A DNA stretch of 64,000 nt from Phyllobacterium sp. 21LDTY02-6 (GTDB lineage: Bacteria; Pseudomonadota; Alphaproteobacteria; Rhizobiales; Rhizobiaceae), in contig NZ_JAMJWD020000004.1 of NCBI RefSeq assembly GCF_023554255.2, positions 310,001 through 374,000 on the forward strand, in the 5' to 3' direction. The translations under genes were made by a program, and so were the position numbers. This document shows, piece by piece, positions 45,259 through 53,378 of this stretch (the first letter of the stretch is position 1; each line of letters begins with the position of its first letter). Under the pieces are notes generated by a model. The model was not told the origin of the DNA. It worked only from the letters and a program-made list of their open reading frames with translations, and searched no databases.

Positions 45259-46569
45259 TCAGGTTTGCGGCTGGCCGACGATGAGAATGGCAGGATCGGT
45301 CGTGAGCAGCTTGCCCGCCACCGCCTTGACCTCGTCGAGCGTCACCGCATCGATCAATCCGGCGCGCTTGTCGATATAGTCGATGCCGAGTTTCTCGTCC
45401 TGCATCATGACCAGCGTATTGGCGACCGCCGATGACGAATCGAGGTTCGTCACCGCGAAGGACCCGGCGAGGTATTTCTTGGCCTCGGCCAGTTCCTCCG
45501 TCGTCGGCCCGTCCTTCGCCATGCGGGCGACCTCATCCTTGATCAGTTGCAGCGTCTCTTCGGCTCGATCGCTGCGTGTAGCAGTCGAGATGATCAATGC
45601 TGCCGCATGGTCGCTGGACTGCAGGCCCGAACTGACCGAATAGGCGAGGCCGCGTTTTTCGCGCACCTCATTGGTCAGGCGCGAGGTGAAGGTGCCGCCG
45701 CCCAATATGTGGTTCATGATATAGGAGGCGAAGAAATCCGGCGCATCGCGGCGGGTGCCGGGATAGACCAGGGATATGGTGGTCTGCGGCAGGGGATAAT
45801 CGACGCGCGTCGTCTCGCCGAGCGCAGTCCTGGCGGCATCGACCGGCGCGAGTTCGGCTTTTTCCGGCAGGTCGCCGAACACCTTGTCGAGCAGGACCGA
45901 TAGTTCTTCCGGGCTGATGGCCCCGACGACGCCGATGACGAGATTGTCGCGCGCGAACATGCGGCGGTGAAGCCCCGAAAGGTCGGCTTTCGAGATGCCG
46001 GCGAGACTTTCCGGCGTGCCATAGACCGGCCGGGCATAGGGATGGGCGCCATAGAGCGCCTCGGTGAATTTTCTCTCGGCGATGGTTTCGGGATCGCGCT
46101 CGGCGCCCTTGATACCAGCCACGATCTGCTGGCGCATCCGGTCGATCGGCGCCTGGTCGAAGCGCGGCCGCTGAACGGCCATTGCGACCAGATCGGTCAC
46201 CTGATCGCGCTTCTCCGCCAGCATCCTGACCGAGCCCATGAGATTGTCCATGTCGGCCGTGAACCCCATTTCCCCGCCGGCTTCGTCCAGTTTCACCTGG
46301 AACGTTTCCGAATCGAGATCGCCGGCGCCCTCGTCGAACAGCGAGGTCATGAGGTTTGCGAGACCGGCCTTGCCGGCCGGGTCCTGCGCGGCGCCGCCCT
46401 TGAACGCGAACCGCATGGAGATCAACGGGACGAAATCGTCCTGTACGAGCCAGGCGCGGACGCCCTTGGGCGAAACGACTTCCTTGATCTCGACCGCATG
46501 GCTGGCGACGATCGTCGCGAACAGGATGAGCAATGCGGCGATGGAACGCTGGAACAGCGGCCTGATCAT
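45259..46569 (-). CDS. M16-family peptidase-like protein without HxxEH (inactive partner subunit)
   Basis: A 436-aa exported member of the M16 (pitrilysin/MPP-like) family with a signal peptide (residues ~1-25, ASHAVE). The place of the catalytic zinc motif is taken by [15 protein letters not shown], so no HxxEH and no peptidase activity are expected. The R/Y-rich substrate-grip region is present near the C-terminus ([13 protein letters not shown]). In mitochondrial MPP and in many bacteria an active and an inactive M16 protein form a heterodimer, and the overlapping upstream gene (ATGA, four bases) encodes the active type, so they probably form one complex in the periplasm. Confidence 0.9.
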   Translation of the reverse strand: MIRPLFQRSIAALLILFATIVASHAVEIKEVVSPKGVRAWLVQDDFVPLISMRFAFKGGAAQDPAGKAGLANLMTSLFDEGAGDLDSETFQVKLDEAGGEMGFTADMDNLMGSVRMLAEKRDQVTDLVAMAVQRPRFDQAPIDRMRQQIVAGIKGAERDPETIAERKFTEALYGAHPYARPVYGTPESLAGISKADLSGLHRRMFARDNLVIGVVGAISPEELSVLLDKVFGDLPEKAELAPVDAARTALGETTRVDYPLPQTTISLVYPGTRRDAPDFFASYIMNHILGGGTFTSRLTNEVREKRGLAYSVSSGLQSSDHAAALIISTATRSDRAEETLQLIKDEVARMAKDGPTTEELAEAKKYLAGSFAVTNLDSSSAVANTLVMMQDEKLGIDYIDKRAGLIDAVTLDEVKAVAGKLLTTDPAILIVGQPQT

Positions 46570-48068
46570 TGGACGGTTCCTTCTGCTGGCAGGACTTCGG
46601 AAGGTCCGGCGCCACCGCCGCCCTGGTCCTTGGCTTTCTTGTCGGGTGCGCCCGCTTCGGGCATGAGATAGGCGGTGACGGAACGGCCATCGACGAGGTA
46701 GCGGCGGGCAACCTCCTGGATATCCTCCTTCTTCACCGCCTTGATGCGGTCCGGCCATTCCTGGATGTCCTTGATCGTCTGCCCGACCGATAGCGTCGAG
46801 CCATAGATCCTGGCCATGCCCGTCTGGCTGTCGCGGGCGAAGATGATGCTCTTCAGGAAGCGGTTCCGCGCCGCGTCCAGTTCCTCCTGCGTCACGCCAT
46901 TCTTGATGATGTTCTCGACCTGCGCGTCGACGCCGCGCTCGACATCTTCGAGCGAGGCCTCGCCCCTCGGCGAGCCATGCAGGGCGAAACTGCCGGAATC
47001 GAGGCCGTTGCCATCGAAGAAGGCTCCGGCCGCGGCGGCGACACCCTCGGATACGACCAGCGTCTGGTAGAGCCGGCCGCGCGGCGAGCCTCCGAGTATC
47101 TCGCTCAGAAGATCCAGCGCCTCGGCCTCCCCCGGCCTGGCATTGGCGTAGGAAGGCGCGACCCAGCGCTTCTGGAAACTTGGCCGCGATACGCGCGGAT
47201 CGGCGAGCGAAACGATACGCTTGGTATTCTGTTCCGGCTCCTGCGGCCGTTCGCGCTTGCCGGGTTCGGCCCGGCGCGGCACCTTGCCATAGGTCTTTTC
47301 CGCCAGCGTCTTGACAAGGTCCGCCGTCACGTCGCCGGAAATGACGAGCGTGGCATTGTTCGGCGTATAATATTTCTCGTAGAAGGCCAAGGCATCGTCC
47401 AGGCCGAGCTTTTCCATCTCGTGCAGCCAGCCGATGACCGGCAGCCGATAGGGGTGGTTCTGGTAGAGGGTGGCGTTGACCTCCTCCGCCAGGAGACCGC
47501 TCGGGCTATTGTCGACGCGCGAGCGGCGCTCCTCCAATATGACCTGCCGTTCCGTGGCGACCACTTCGTCGGTCAGCACGAGGTTTTCCATGCGGTCGGC
47601 CTCGTAGGTCATCGCCATTTCGAGCGCCTGCGGCGCCAGCTGCTGGTAATAGGCGGTGTAATCATTGGAGGTGAAGGCATTTTCCTGCCCGCCGATTTCC
47701 GCCACCTTGCGGCCGAACTCCCCGGCCGGATAGTTCTTCGTCGCCTTGAACATCAGATGTTCGAGAAAATGCGCAATGCCGGATTTCCCCGGCAGTTCGT
47801 CGGCGGAACCCACATGATACCAGATCATATGGGTGACGACCGGGGCGCGATGATCCGGGATCATCACGACCTCCAGCCCATTGCCGAGCGTGAAAGAGGT
47901 TATCTCATTATTGTCCGCATCGGTCTTGGTCGCAGCCGGCGGCTCGGCCACGGCCTGCGGCGCGGGCGCCGTATCGGCATTGGCGGCCCCGATGGCAACC
48001 GGTGCAATGGTGGAGAGAAGCGCGGCAAGGCTGATCGAAACGATGGAACGCAGAAAGCTGGTGGGCAT
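46566..48068 (-). CDS. M16-family zinc peptidase (active subunit)
   Basis: A 500-aa exported M16 peptidase with a signal peptide (residues ~1-31). The inverted zinc motif HFLEH ([14 protein letters not shown]) is near residue 78, and the downstream zinc glutamate is in [15 protein letters not shown] near 150, so it should be catalytic. Two M16 domains are present. It forms a coupled pair with the inactive paralogue immediately downstream. Substrates are unknown; processing or degradation of periplasmic peptides is likely. The start at 48068 gives a good signal peptide; upstream codons do not. Confidence 0.93.
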   Translation of the reverse strand: MPTSFLRSIVSISLAALLSTIAPVAIGAANADTAPAPQAVAEPPAATKTDADNNEITSFTLGNGLEVVMIPDHRAPVVTHMIWYHVGSADELPGKSGIAHFLEHLMFKATKNYPAGEFGRKVAEIGGQENAFTSNDYTAYYQQLAPQALEMAMTYEADRMENLVLTDEVVATERQVILEERRSRVDNSPSGLLAEEVNATLYQNHPYRLPVIGWLHEMEKLGLDDALAFYEKYYTPNNATLVISGDVTADLVKTLAEKTYGKVPRRAEPGKRERPQEPEQNTKRIVSLADPRVSRPSFQKRWVAPSYANARPGEAEALDLLSEILGGSPRGRLYQTLVVSEGVAAAAGAFFDGNGLDSGSFALHGSPRGEASLEDVERGVDAQVENIIKNGVTQEELDAARNRFLKSIIFARDSQTGMARIYGSTLSVGQTIKDIQEWPDRIKAVKKEDIQEVARRYLVDGRSVTAYLMPEAGAPDKKAKDQGGGGAGPSEVLPAEGTVQ

Positions 48069-48130
48069 CAAATCAGATCCATTCTGGAAGCGGCATGTAG
48101 GGGTGGTCCGGGTGGTCCGGGACCAGCCTA

Positions 48131-48685
48131 TCACGTCAATTTCACAAACCGAATTGTACTATTGGCGTAGACACGCTCCTCGACGACGGCGAAGCGCGGG
48201 TCCAGATCAATGATCACCCCGGTCTCCTCTTCCAAGACAAGAAGTGTGTCGGTTTTAAGCCAGCCGCCATCGAGCGCCGATCTGAAGGCCGTTTCACCGA
48301 GGCCGCGGCCATAGGGCGGATCGGCGAAAACCAGATCGAACGGCTCTATCGTGCCCGCGGGCCCGAGGCGCGTCGCATCGCGCCGGAATATCTTGGTATT
48401 GCCGAGAAGGCCGAGTTCCTCGACATTCGTCCGCACCAGGCCGCGCCCTTCCGCCGATTCCTCGATGAACACGCCGTAGCGGGCGCCGCGCGAAAGAGCC
48501 TCCAGCCCCAGCGCACCCGTGCCGGCGAAAAGATCGAGGACCCGCGTCGCCTCGAACTTTTCGGGATAGGCGTGGGTCAGGATGTTGAACAGGCTTTCCC
48601 GCGTCCGATCCGTCGTCGGACGAATGGCATTGGTCTGGGGGCTGGCCAGACTGCGCCCACGGAAGGTTCCGCCGACAATACGCAT
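48131..48685 (-). CDS. rsmD: 16S rRNA m2G966 methyltransferase
   Basis: RsmD methylates G966 in 16S rRNA near the P site, using S-adenosylmethionine. The 184-aa protein has [12 protein letters not shown] at the start, [14 protein letters not shown], the SAM motif [18 protein letters not shown] (~residue 45) and the catalytic FADPPYGRG (~residue 118). Translation most likely begins at 48685, after GAGG that lies near the end of the upstream rluB-type gene. A longer Ala-rich upstream frame is the antisense shadow of that gene's repeat tail. Ends 62 bp before the M16 gene. Confidence 0.95.
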   Translation of the reverse strand: MRIVGGTFRGRSLASPQTNAIRPTTDRTRESLFNILTHAYPEKFEATRVLDLFAGTGALGLEALSRGARYGVFIEESAEGRGLVRTNVEELGLLGNTKIFRRDATRLGPAGTIEPFDLVFADPPYGRGLGETAFRSALDGGWLKTDTLLVLEEETGVIIDLDPRFAVVEERVYANSTIRFVKLT

Positions 48686-48695
48686 GTCGTCAGCC

Positions 48696-50519
48696 TCAGG
48701 GTCTCGGCTTGCGTGGCGGACGGCTTCCGCCGCCCGAGCTTCCGCCGCCAGAGCTTCCGCCACGGGGGCTTCCGCCGCCCGAACTTCCGCCACGAGGCCC
48801 GCCGCCGGTCCTGCCGGCCGGCTTTGGCCCGCCAAAGGGCCGATCGCTCTTGCCCGAGGCAGGTCCACGCGATGGCTTGCCGCTGGCGCCATAGGGACGT
48901 TCCGAACGCGAACGCTCTCCCTGCGTGCCGTAATTGCCCTGCGCCTCGCGCTCCTTCAGCTCCGCCCGTTCGCGCTTGCCGACACGCGGCGGACGGGGTC
49001 CATCGCGTTTCGTGCCCGCGGACGGGCCGCGCTCGGCGGCATCATTGTCGCGCCTCGGCCGATCGCCATTGGGCCGATCGCCATGGGGCCGATCACCATG
49101 GGGCCGATCGCCATAAGGTCGGCCGCCAAAGCTGCGCTTCGGCTCGTCGCCTTCCGGCTTGCGGGCGCGTGGCGGCCTGTCGCCATAAGGCCGGTCTTCG
49201 CGCTCGGAGCGGCGGTTTTCATCGCGGAAACGCTCCTTGCGCGCTTCGGCTTCCTTCACGCGCGTCGGATTGAGCGGCCGTGCGCCGGGCGCCATCCAGA
49301 CATTGGTCGAACGGCTCTTGCGCGTCGTCGCCTCGGCCGGCTTGGCACCGGCGTCGCGGTCGCGCCTCGACGCCGCGCCGCGGCTGTCGGTTCTGCTGTC
49401 GGATCGGCTATCCGACCGGGCCGGTCTTTCACGCGGCCGCTCGAACGCGCTTTCGGCGGACCGGTCCGCATCGTCCGGGCGCGGTTCCCTCGGCTCGCCC
49501 TTCGGCTTGCGCGGTCCGCGTCCCCGCGCCACCGGCGAGCTCGATATCCATTCCGCCTGGCGTCGTTGCCTCGGCCGCGCCTCGCCTTCCGGCTGTGCCG
49601 GCTCGCTGCGCACCACTTCATTGCTGAATTCGTTGAGAACCGGCGCGTCGAAATCGGCACCGGATTCCTCGATCAGGCGATCGCCGAGCTGGTCGCGCAG
49701 GGTGCGGCCCTTCATCTCGCGCACCGCCCCTTCGGGCAGGTCGCCGAGCTGGAACGGTCCATAGGAGATGCGGATCAGCCGGTTGACCGACAGGCCGAGC
49801 GCGCCGAGCACGTTCTTGACCTCGCGGTTCTTGCCCTCGCGCAGGCCGACCATGATCCAGACATTGGAGCCCTGCTCGCGCTCCAGCGTCGCCTCGATGG
49901 CGCCGTAGAACACGCCCTCGACGGCAATTCCGTCCTTCAAGGTGTCGAGCTTTTCCTGCGTCACGCTGCCATGGGCGCGCACGCGGTAGCGGCGCAGCCA
50001 GCCGGTCGAAGGCAGTTCCAGCGCGCGCGACAGGCCGCCATCATTGGTGAGCAGCAACAGGCCCTCGGTATTGATGTCGAGCCGTCCGACCGAAAGCACG
50101 CGCGGCATTTCGGCGGGCAGGGATTCGAACACGGTCGGGCGCCCTTCCGGGTCGCGGTTGGTGGTCACGAGCCCGGCTGGCTTGTGGTAGAGCCAGAGTC
50201 GGGTGCGCTCCTTCTGCGGCAACGGCTTGCCGTCGACCTCGATACGATCGGTGCGCATGACATTGAGCGCCGGGCTGTCCAGCCGCTTGCCATTGACCGA
50301 GACGCGGCCGGCGGCGATCATCGTTTCGGCTTCGCGCCGCGATGCTATGCCGGCGCGCGCCAGGCGCTTGGCGATACGCTCGCCCTCTTCCGGCTGCGCC
50401 TCGTCCGGCGCGCGGCGCCTTGTAGCGTCGCTGCGGGGGCGGCTTGCTTCAGCCTTGCCGAAACTGCGCTTCTCGCCGTATGGTTTGCCGCCTTTGCGGC
50501 CGTCGTTCGAACTAGTCAT
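48696..50519 (-). CDS. rluB: RsuA/RluB-family pseudouridine synthase with long repetitive disordered tail
   Basis: A 607-aa protein. The folded half (residues ~45-295) has an S4 RNA-binding domain (RIAKRLARAGIASRREAE), GLVTTNRDPEGRPTVF, and the catalytic aspartate in VGRLDINTEGLLLLTNDG, then GLREGKNREVKNVL, so it is a RluB/RsuA-type synthase making pseudouridine in rRNA. The ~310-residue C-terminal tail is Arg/Gly/Pro/Ser-rich and almost certainly disordered. It includes a run of GDRPH/N/R five-residue units (DNA near 49050-49130) and a Gly-Ser block at the end (near 48715-48800). The family member in E. coli has ~290 residues, so the tail doubles the size. An AAAGG site lies 10 bases ahead of the ATG. 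Confidence 0.92.
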   Translation of the reverse strand: MTSSNDGRKGGKPYGEKRSFGKAEASRPRSDATRRRAPDEAQPEEGERIAKRLARAGIASRREAETMIAAGRVSVNGKRLDSPALNVMRTDRIEVDGKPLPQKERTRLWLYHKPAGLVTTNRDPEGRPTVFESLPAEMPRVLSVGRLDINTEGLLLLTNDGGLSRALELPSTGWLRRYRVRAHGSVTQEKLDTLKDGIAVEGVFYGAIEATLEREQGSNVWIMVGLREGKNREVKNVLGALGLSVNRLIRISYGPFQLGDLPEGAVREMKGRTLRDQLGDRLIEESGADFDAPVLNEFSNEVVRSEPAQPEGEARPRQRRQAEWISSSPVARGRGPRKPKGEPREPRPDDADRSAESAFERPRERPARSDSRSDSRTDSRGAASRRDRDAGAKPAEATTRKSRSTNVWMAPGARPLNPTRVKEAEARKERFRDENRRSEREDRPYGDRPPRARKPEGDEPKRSFGGRPYGDRPHGDRPHGDRPNGDRPRRDNDAAERGPSAGTKRDGPRPPRVGKRERAELKEREAQGNYGTQGERSRSERPYGASGKPSRGPASGKSDRPFGGPKPAGRTGGGPRGGSSGGGSPRGGSSGGGSSGGGSRPPRKPRP

Positions 50520-50546
50520 GGATTGGTTGCCTTTCAGCAGGCCTCA

Positions 50547-50816
50547 TAGAGCATCGGACGGCAAATAAGACGTCATTCTGTTTCGTGGATGGCGAGACGC
50601 TTCACGCGGAAGGTAGCAAGGCCGATGGTTGCGCATCGGACGAAACTGCCTGACAAAACGGCTGTCCGCAAGGCGGAGACCCGCAGCACCGGGTGAATTC
50701 AGGCCATTTCCAGGAATTGACCGCGCCCGATACATCGCATCGGTGACATCAATTCCCTGGCCTTCGTCCACACATCCCTCCGGCAGAATACGTCTTATTT
50801 GCCGCCCGATGCTCTA
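50547..50816. mobile_element. MITE-like element, 270 bp, TA-flanked, 33-bp terminal inverted repeats
   Basis: The ends are near-perfect inverted repeats: TAGAGCATCGG-A-CGGC... on the left (50547-50580) and its reverse complement on the right (50784-50816), differing by one substitution and one indel in 33 bases. Both ends begin with TA, the target duplicated by IS630/mariner-type transposons. There is no transposase and no convincing gene inside. The element fills most of the divergent rluB/tadA intergenic region and must therefore carry or have displaced their promoters. Confidence 0.7.
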
Positions 50817-50863
50817 ACAGCTATGAGGTGTGCATGCGAGTGATTTTTGGATGATAGGCCGCC

Positions 50864-51316
50864 GTGACCGAAAAAATTGATCCGATGACCATGGCGCTGG
50901 CCGAAGCCCGCCTCGCCGGCGAGCGCGGGGAAGTGCCGGTCGGCGCCGTCCTCGTCAAGGACCGCGCCGTGATCGCCGCTGCCGGAAACCGCACGCGCGA
51001 GCGCAACGACCCCACCGCCCATGCGGAAATCCTCGTCATCCGCGAAGCCTGCGAGAAACTGGCGACGGAAAGGCTCATCGGCTGCGATCTCTACGTGACG
51101 CTCGAGCCATGCACGATGTGCGCGGCGGCGATATCGTTCGCGCGCCTCCGCCGGCTCTATTATGGCACGCAGGACCTGAAGGGCGGCGGCGTCGACAATG
51201 GCGCGCGCTTCTTCACCCAACCCACCTGCCATCACGTGCCGGAAGTCTATTCCGGCTTCCGGGCGAGCGAGGCCGAGGGCCTGCTCAAATCCTTCTTCCA
51301 GGCCAGGCGGCTCTAG
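50864..51316 (+). CDS. tadA: tRNA-specific adenosine deaminase
   Basis: TadA converts the wobble adenosine A34 of tRNA-Arg(ACG) to inosine and is usually essential. The 150-aa product has THAEILVIREACE-type HAE (zinc and proton-shuttle residues, ~residue 48) in PTAHAEILVI and EPCTMCAAAI (~78), which together bind zinc. GGVDNGARFF fits the family C-terminal portion. The GTG at 50864 is the preferred start; ATG codons a few residues later would shorten the first helix. It overlaps the convergent DUF4105 gene by four bases. Confidence 0.93.
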   Translation: MTEKIDPMTMALAEARLAGERGEVPVGAVLVKDRAVIAAAGNRTRERNDPTAHAEILVIREACEKLATERLIGCDLYVTLEPCTMCAAAISFARLRRLYYGTQDLKGGGVDNGARFFTQPTCHHVPEVYSGFRASEAEGLLKSFFQARRL

Positions 51317-52296
51317 TCTTCGCGTATCCTCGCCGAAAACGCCGGATCGGTATCGGCGGCGATTGCCTTGCGGTTGACGAGCGCCGCCGCTTCGATCTCC
51401 TCCAGCGGCTTCTGCCGATCGATCGCGCCGAGATCGTGGAGATAGCCGGGTAGGTAGCCCGACAGCACCACCCGGTAGTCCAGCGGCAGGTCCGGTGTTA
51501 TCGCCCGCATCATGTCGAAGATGACGGTGGTGCAATTGGCCGTCACGGTATTGTAGAAGCTTGCCTCCCGCGCAAGATGATTTGCCTTGTCCACATAGGA
51601 CAGGAACAGCGCCTGGCGCATCTCCGGCTTCATCTCGATCCGGTAGCGGTAGACGTCCTCGCCGCGAATATTGGTGCGAAGCCGGATGATGTCGCGCTCG
51701 TCGGCAGCGATCATCGCCAGCTCGAACTGCTTGAAGAAACCGCCGATCTCGGAGAATTCCTCGCCCCTTTCCTTGCGGATTTCGGCCGAAAACACGATGA
51801 ATTCGCCATTGCGGAAGCCGAAACTGACGAGCGTATGGGCGATTGCGGGATTGGACCAGTAGGACAGGAACAGGTCGACCGAGGCGAGTTCGCCGAGATC
51901 GTAGCTCCGGCTTTCCCAGCGCGGCGTGAAATCGTCACGCGAACGCCACTCGAAGTCGCGAACGTTCAGCAGCGTCACCTCCTGCCCGCTGAGGGTGCCG
52001 GTCACGGTCTGCGCCACGTCGTCGGCCCAGATCCGGTTGAGCGATGGCGTGATCGTCGCCCACCAGACCAGCAGGCCCGCCATCAGCGGCACGAGCACGG
52101 TCAGCGCCCTGCCCGACCTTCGATGCGCCGCGAGCCAGAGCACGGCAAAGCCGGCAGCCATCCACACGATGAGGCAGAGGAAGCGAGGGAAGAAACCCAA
52201 CGGAAGCTGATACCAGAGCGCGAAGGCGCCCCAGAGAAACATGCCGAGAGCAAAAATGACGAGGAGAACACGGCCAAGAAATCTCAGAATGAACAC
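51313..52296 (-). CDS. DUF4105 membrane protein (Lnb N-terminal periplasmic-like)
   Basis: A 327-aa protein with three or so N-terminal membrane helices (residues ~5-95) followed by a periplasmic DUF4105 domain. That domain includes EWRSRDDFTPRWESRSYDL, SYWSNPAIAHTLVSFGF and FYNTVTANCTTVIFDMMR, the last having the conserved Asn-Cys-Thr expected of a papain-like (NlpC/P60-like) thiol site. DUF4105 corresponds to the periplasmic part of the Lnb/DUF4105 family; a lipoprotein-acyl or peptide-linked thiol chemistry has been described for Lnb, but this member's activity is unknown. Its start is 37 bp from a 13-bp tandem repeat array. Confidence 0.85.
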   Translation of the reverse strand: MFILRFLGRVLLVIFALGMFLWGAFALWYQLPLGFFPRFLCLIVWMAAGFAVLWLAAHRRSGRALTVLVPLMAGLLVWWATITPSLNRIWADDVAQTVTGTLSGQEVTLLNVRDFEWRSRDDFTPRWESRSYDLGELASVDLFLSYWSNPAIAHTLVSFGFRNGEFIVFSAEIRKERGEEFSEIGGFFKQFELAMIAADERDIIRLRTNIRGEDVYRYRIEMKPEMRQALFLSYVDKANHLAREASFYNTVTANCTTVIFDMMRAITPDLPLDYRVVLSGYLPGYLHDLGAIDRQKPLEEIEAAALVNRKAIAADTDPAFSARIRED

Positions 52297-52332
52297 CCGG
52301 TAGCACCCTCATTGGTCAGATCAGTTGACTAT

Positions 52333-52436
52333 CCCACGTAGCTGGCCCACTTAGCTGGCCCCCGTAGCTGGCCCACGTAGCTGGCCCACGTGGCTGGCCC
52401 ACGTAGCTGGCCCACGTGGCTGGCCCACGTAGCTGG
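52333..52436. repeat. 13-bp tandem repeat, eight copies
   Basis: Eight contiguous units of CCCACGTAGCTGG, five of them exact or with one change and three with one or two substitutions, span 104 bp in the upstream region of the DUF4105 gene. The 13-base period is not a codon multiple, so it is not a coding repeat. Confidence 0.92.
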
Positions 52437-52452
52437 CAACGGTGAAAAACAA

Positions 52453-52482
52453 AAACGGTTCCGTTTTTTAACGAAACCGTTT
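52453..52482 (-). terminator. Rho-independent terminator of the lipoprotein gene
   Basis: On the minus strand AAACGGTTTCGTT pairs with AACGGAACCGTTT (12 of 13), followed by a T-rich run. It lies 44 bp after the lipoprotein stop. Confidence 0.8.
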
Positions 52483-52525
52483 GCTTCATGAACCGATATT
52501 CGATGGACACCGTGGCGTCTCGCGA

Positions 52526-53197
52526 TCATTCCCAGGGGATCAGATCGCGGAAGCTGAAGCCCTTGTCCTTGCGGGCCGCCGCCTTGCGCTGGCGTTCCTT
52601 GCGGGCCTCGTCCTCGCCAAGTTCGGTTGTGGAGGCCGTCGGCGCCGGGGCGCGATATTCGAGCGGCGGTTCGCTGAGATAGCGCCGCGTCGTCGGCGAA
52701 CCGGCGGTGGAGGCAAGACGGCGCGCGCGGAACTCGGCACCCTTGTTATTGGTGGCGCCGGCCGGCACGACAGGCGGCGTCCGGTCATTATTCGCACCAT
52801 ATTCGGACGAATCGACCACCTTGCGGCCGCCCATGTCGTTCTCGACCTCGGGAACGAAGTTCGGATTGTTCTGGTTGGCCGTCGCCGTATCGCGGATGCG
52901 CCTGCGGCGCTGTTCCGGCGATTCCGGCCAGTTGGCCTTGTTCTGCGCCACGACGTCGTCCTGCGGCGCAGGCAATTGCGCGGCCTGGCCGGATGCCGGA
53001 CGAACCAGCTCGGGGCGCGGATTATAGGCAACCGGGGCATTCTTCCTCGGGCCGAACGAAGCGATGTTGGAAACGTCATCCAGCAACTGGGCGCCGGCGG
53101 TCTTGTCCGTGCCGTAGCGCGGCGAGGACATGCAGCCGCCGAGGGCCATCGCCCCGACAAGCACGCTGAGTATTGTGATGCTTCCGTTCAAGTTCAT
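52526..53197 (-). CDS. Lipoprotein, unknown function
   Basis: A 223-aa lipoprotein. Residues 1-22 make a signal peptide with the lipobox LGGC. The mature part is proline- and polar-rich, with LDDVSNIASFGPRKNAPVAY, NWPESPEQRRRRIRD and a lysine/arginine-rich tail ending GFSFRDLIPWE. It resembles short lipoproteins following ileS in this order (DUF3035-like genes), but homology is not certain. lspA, commonly between ileS and such a gene, is absent here. Translation from the ATG at 53197 removes ten upstream codons that lack a signal peptide. A terminator lies downstream. Confidence 0.72.
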   Translation of the reverse strand: MNLNGSITILSVLVGAMALGGCMSSPRYGTDKTAGAQLLDDVSNIASFGPRKNAPVAYNPRPELVRPASGQAAQLPAPQDDVVAQNKANWPESPEQRRRRIRDTATANQNNPNFVPEVENDMGGRKVVDSSEYGANNDRTPPVVPAGATNNKGAEFRARRLASTAGSPTTRRYLSEPPLEYRAPAPTASTTELGEDEARKERQRKAAARKDKGFSFRDLIPWE

Positions 53198-53341
53198 ACT
53201 CGCCACTTTCAACCCAAGCCTGGGCAATGCCCGCTGATTTCCCGCCGATCCTTATGCCCTGCCTTGAGAATAGGGCAACTCAATGGCAGCCTTTTACATG
53301 AGGCCCATGGCATTAAGCAAGCCGAGCCCCGAGAATGTGGA

Positions 53342-53372
53342 GAAAAGCCGGCCGGTCAGCGAGCGGCCGGCT
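53342..53372 (-). terminator. Terminator of ileS
   Basis: On the minus strand AAAGCCGGCCG and CGGCCGGCTTT make an 11-bp stem with a nine-base loop, followed by TTTTC. It starts seven bases after the ileS stop. Confidence 0.8.
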
Positions 53373-53378
53373 TTCCGA

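Noticed and set aside
48686..48892. Upstream extension of the rsmD frame
   Set aside because: It runs through the Gly-Ser repeat region of the preceding gene in another frame; the conserved RsmD N-terminus begins at 48685.
48582..50549. A 655-codon plus-strand open frame
   Set aside because: Antisense to the RluB-type gene; its Ala/Arg repeats mirror the tail repeats on the true strand.
50544..50771. 75-codon minus-strand open frame inside the MITE-like element
   Set aside because: It begins and ends in the terminal repeat, has no ribosome site and no transposase-like sequence.
52333..52436. Tandem repeats considered as a CRISPR array
   Set aside because: Units are 13 bp and directly adjacent with no spacers, and there are no cas genes nearby.
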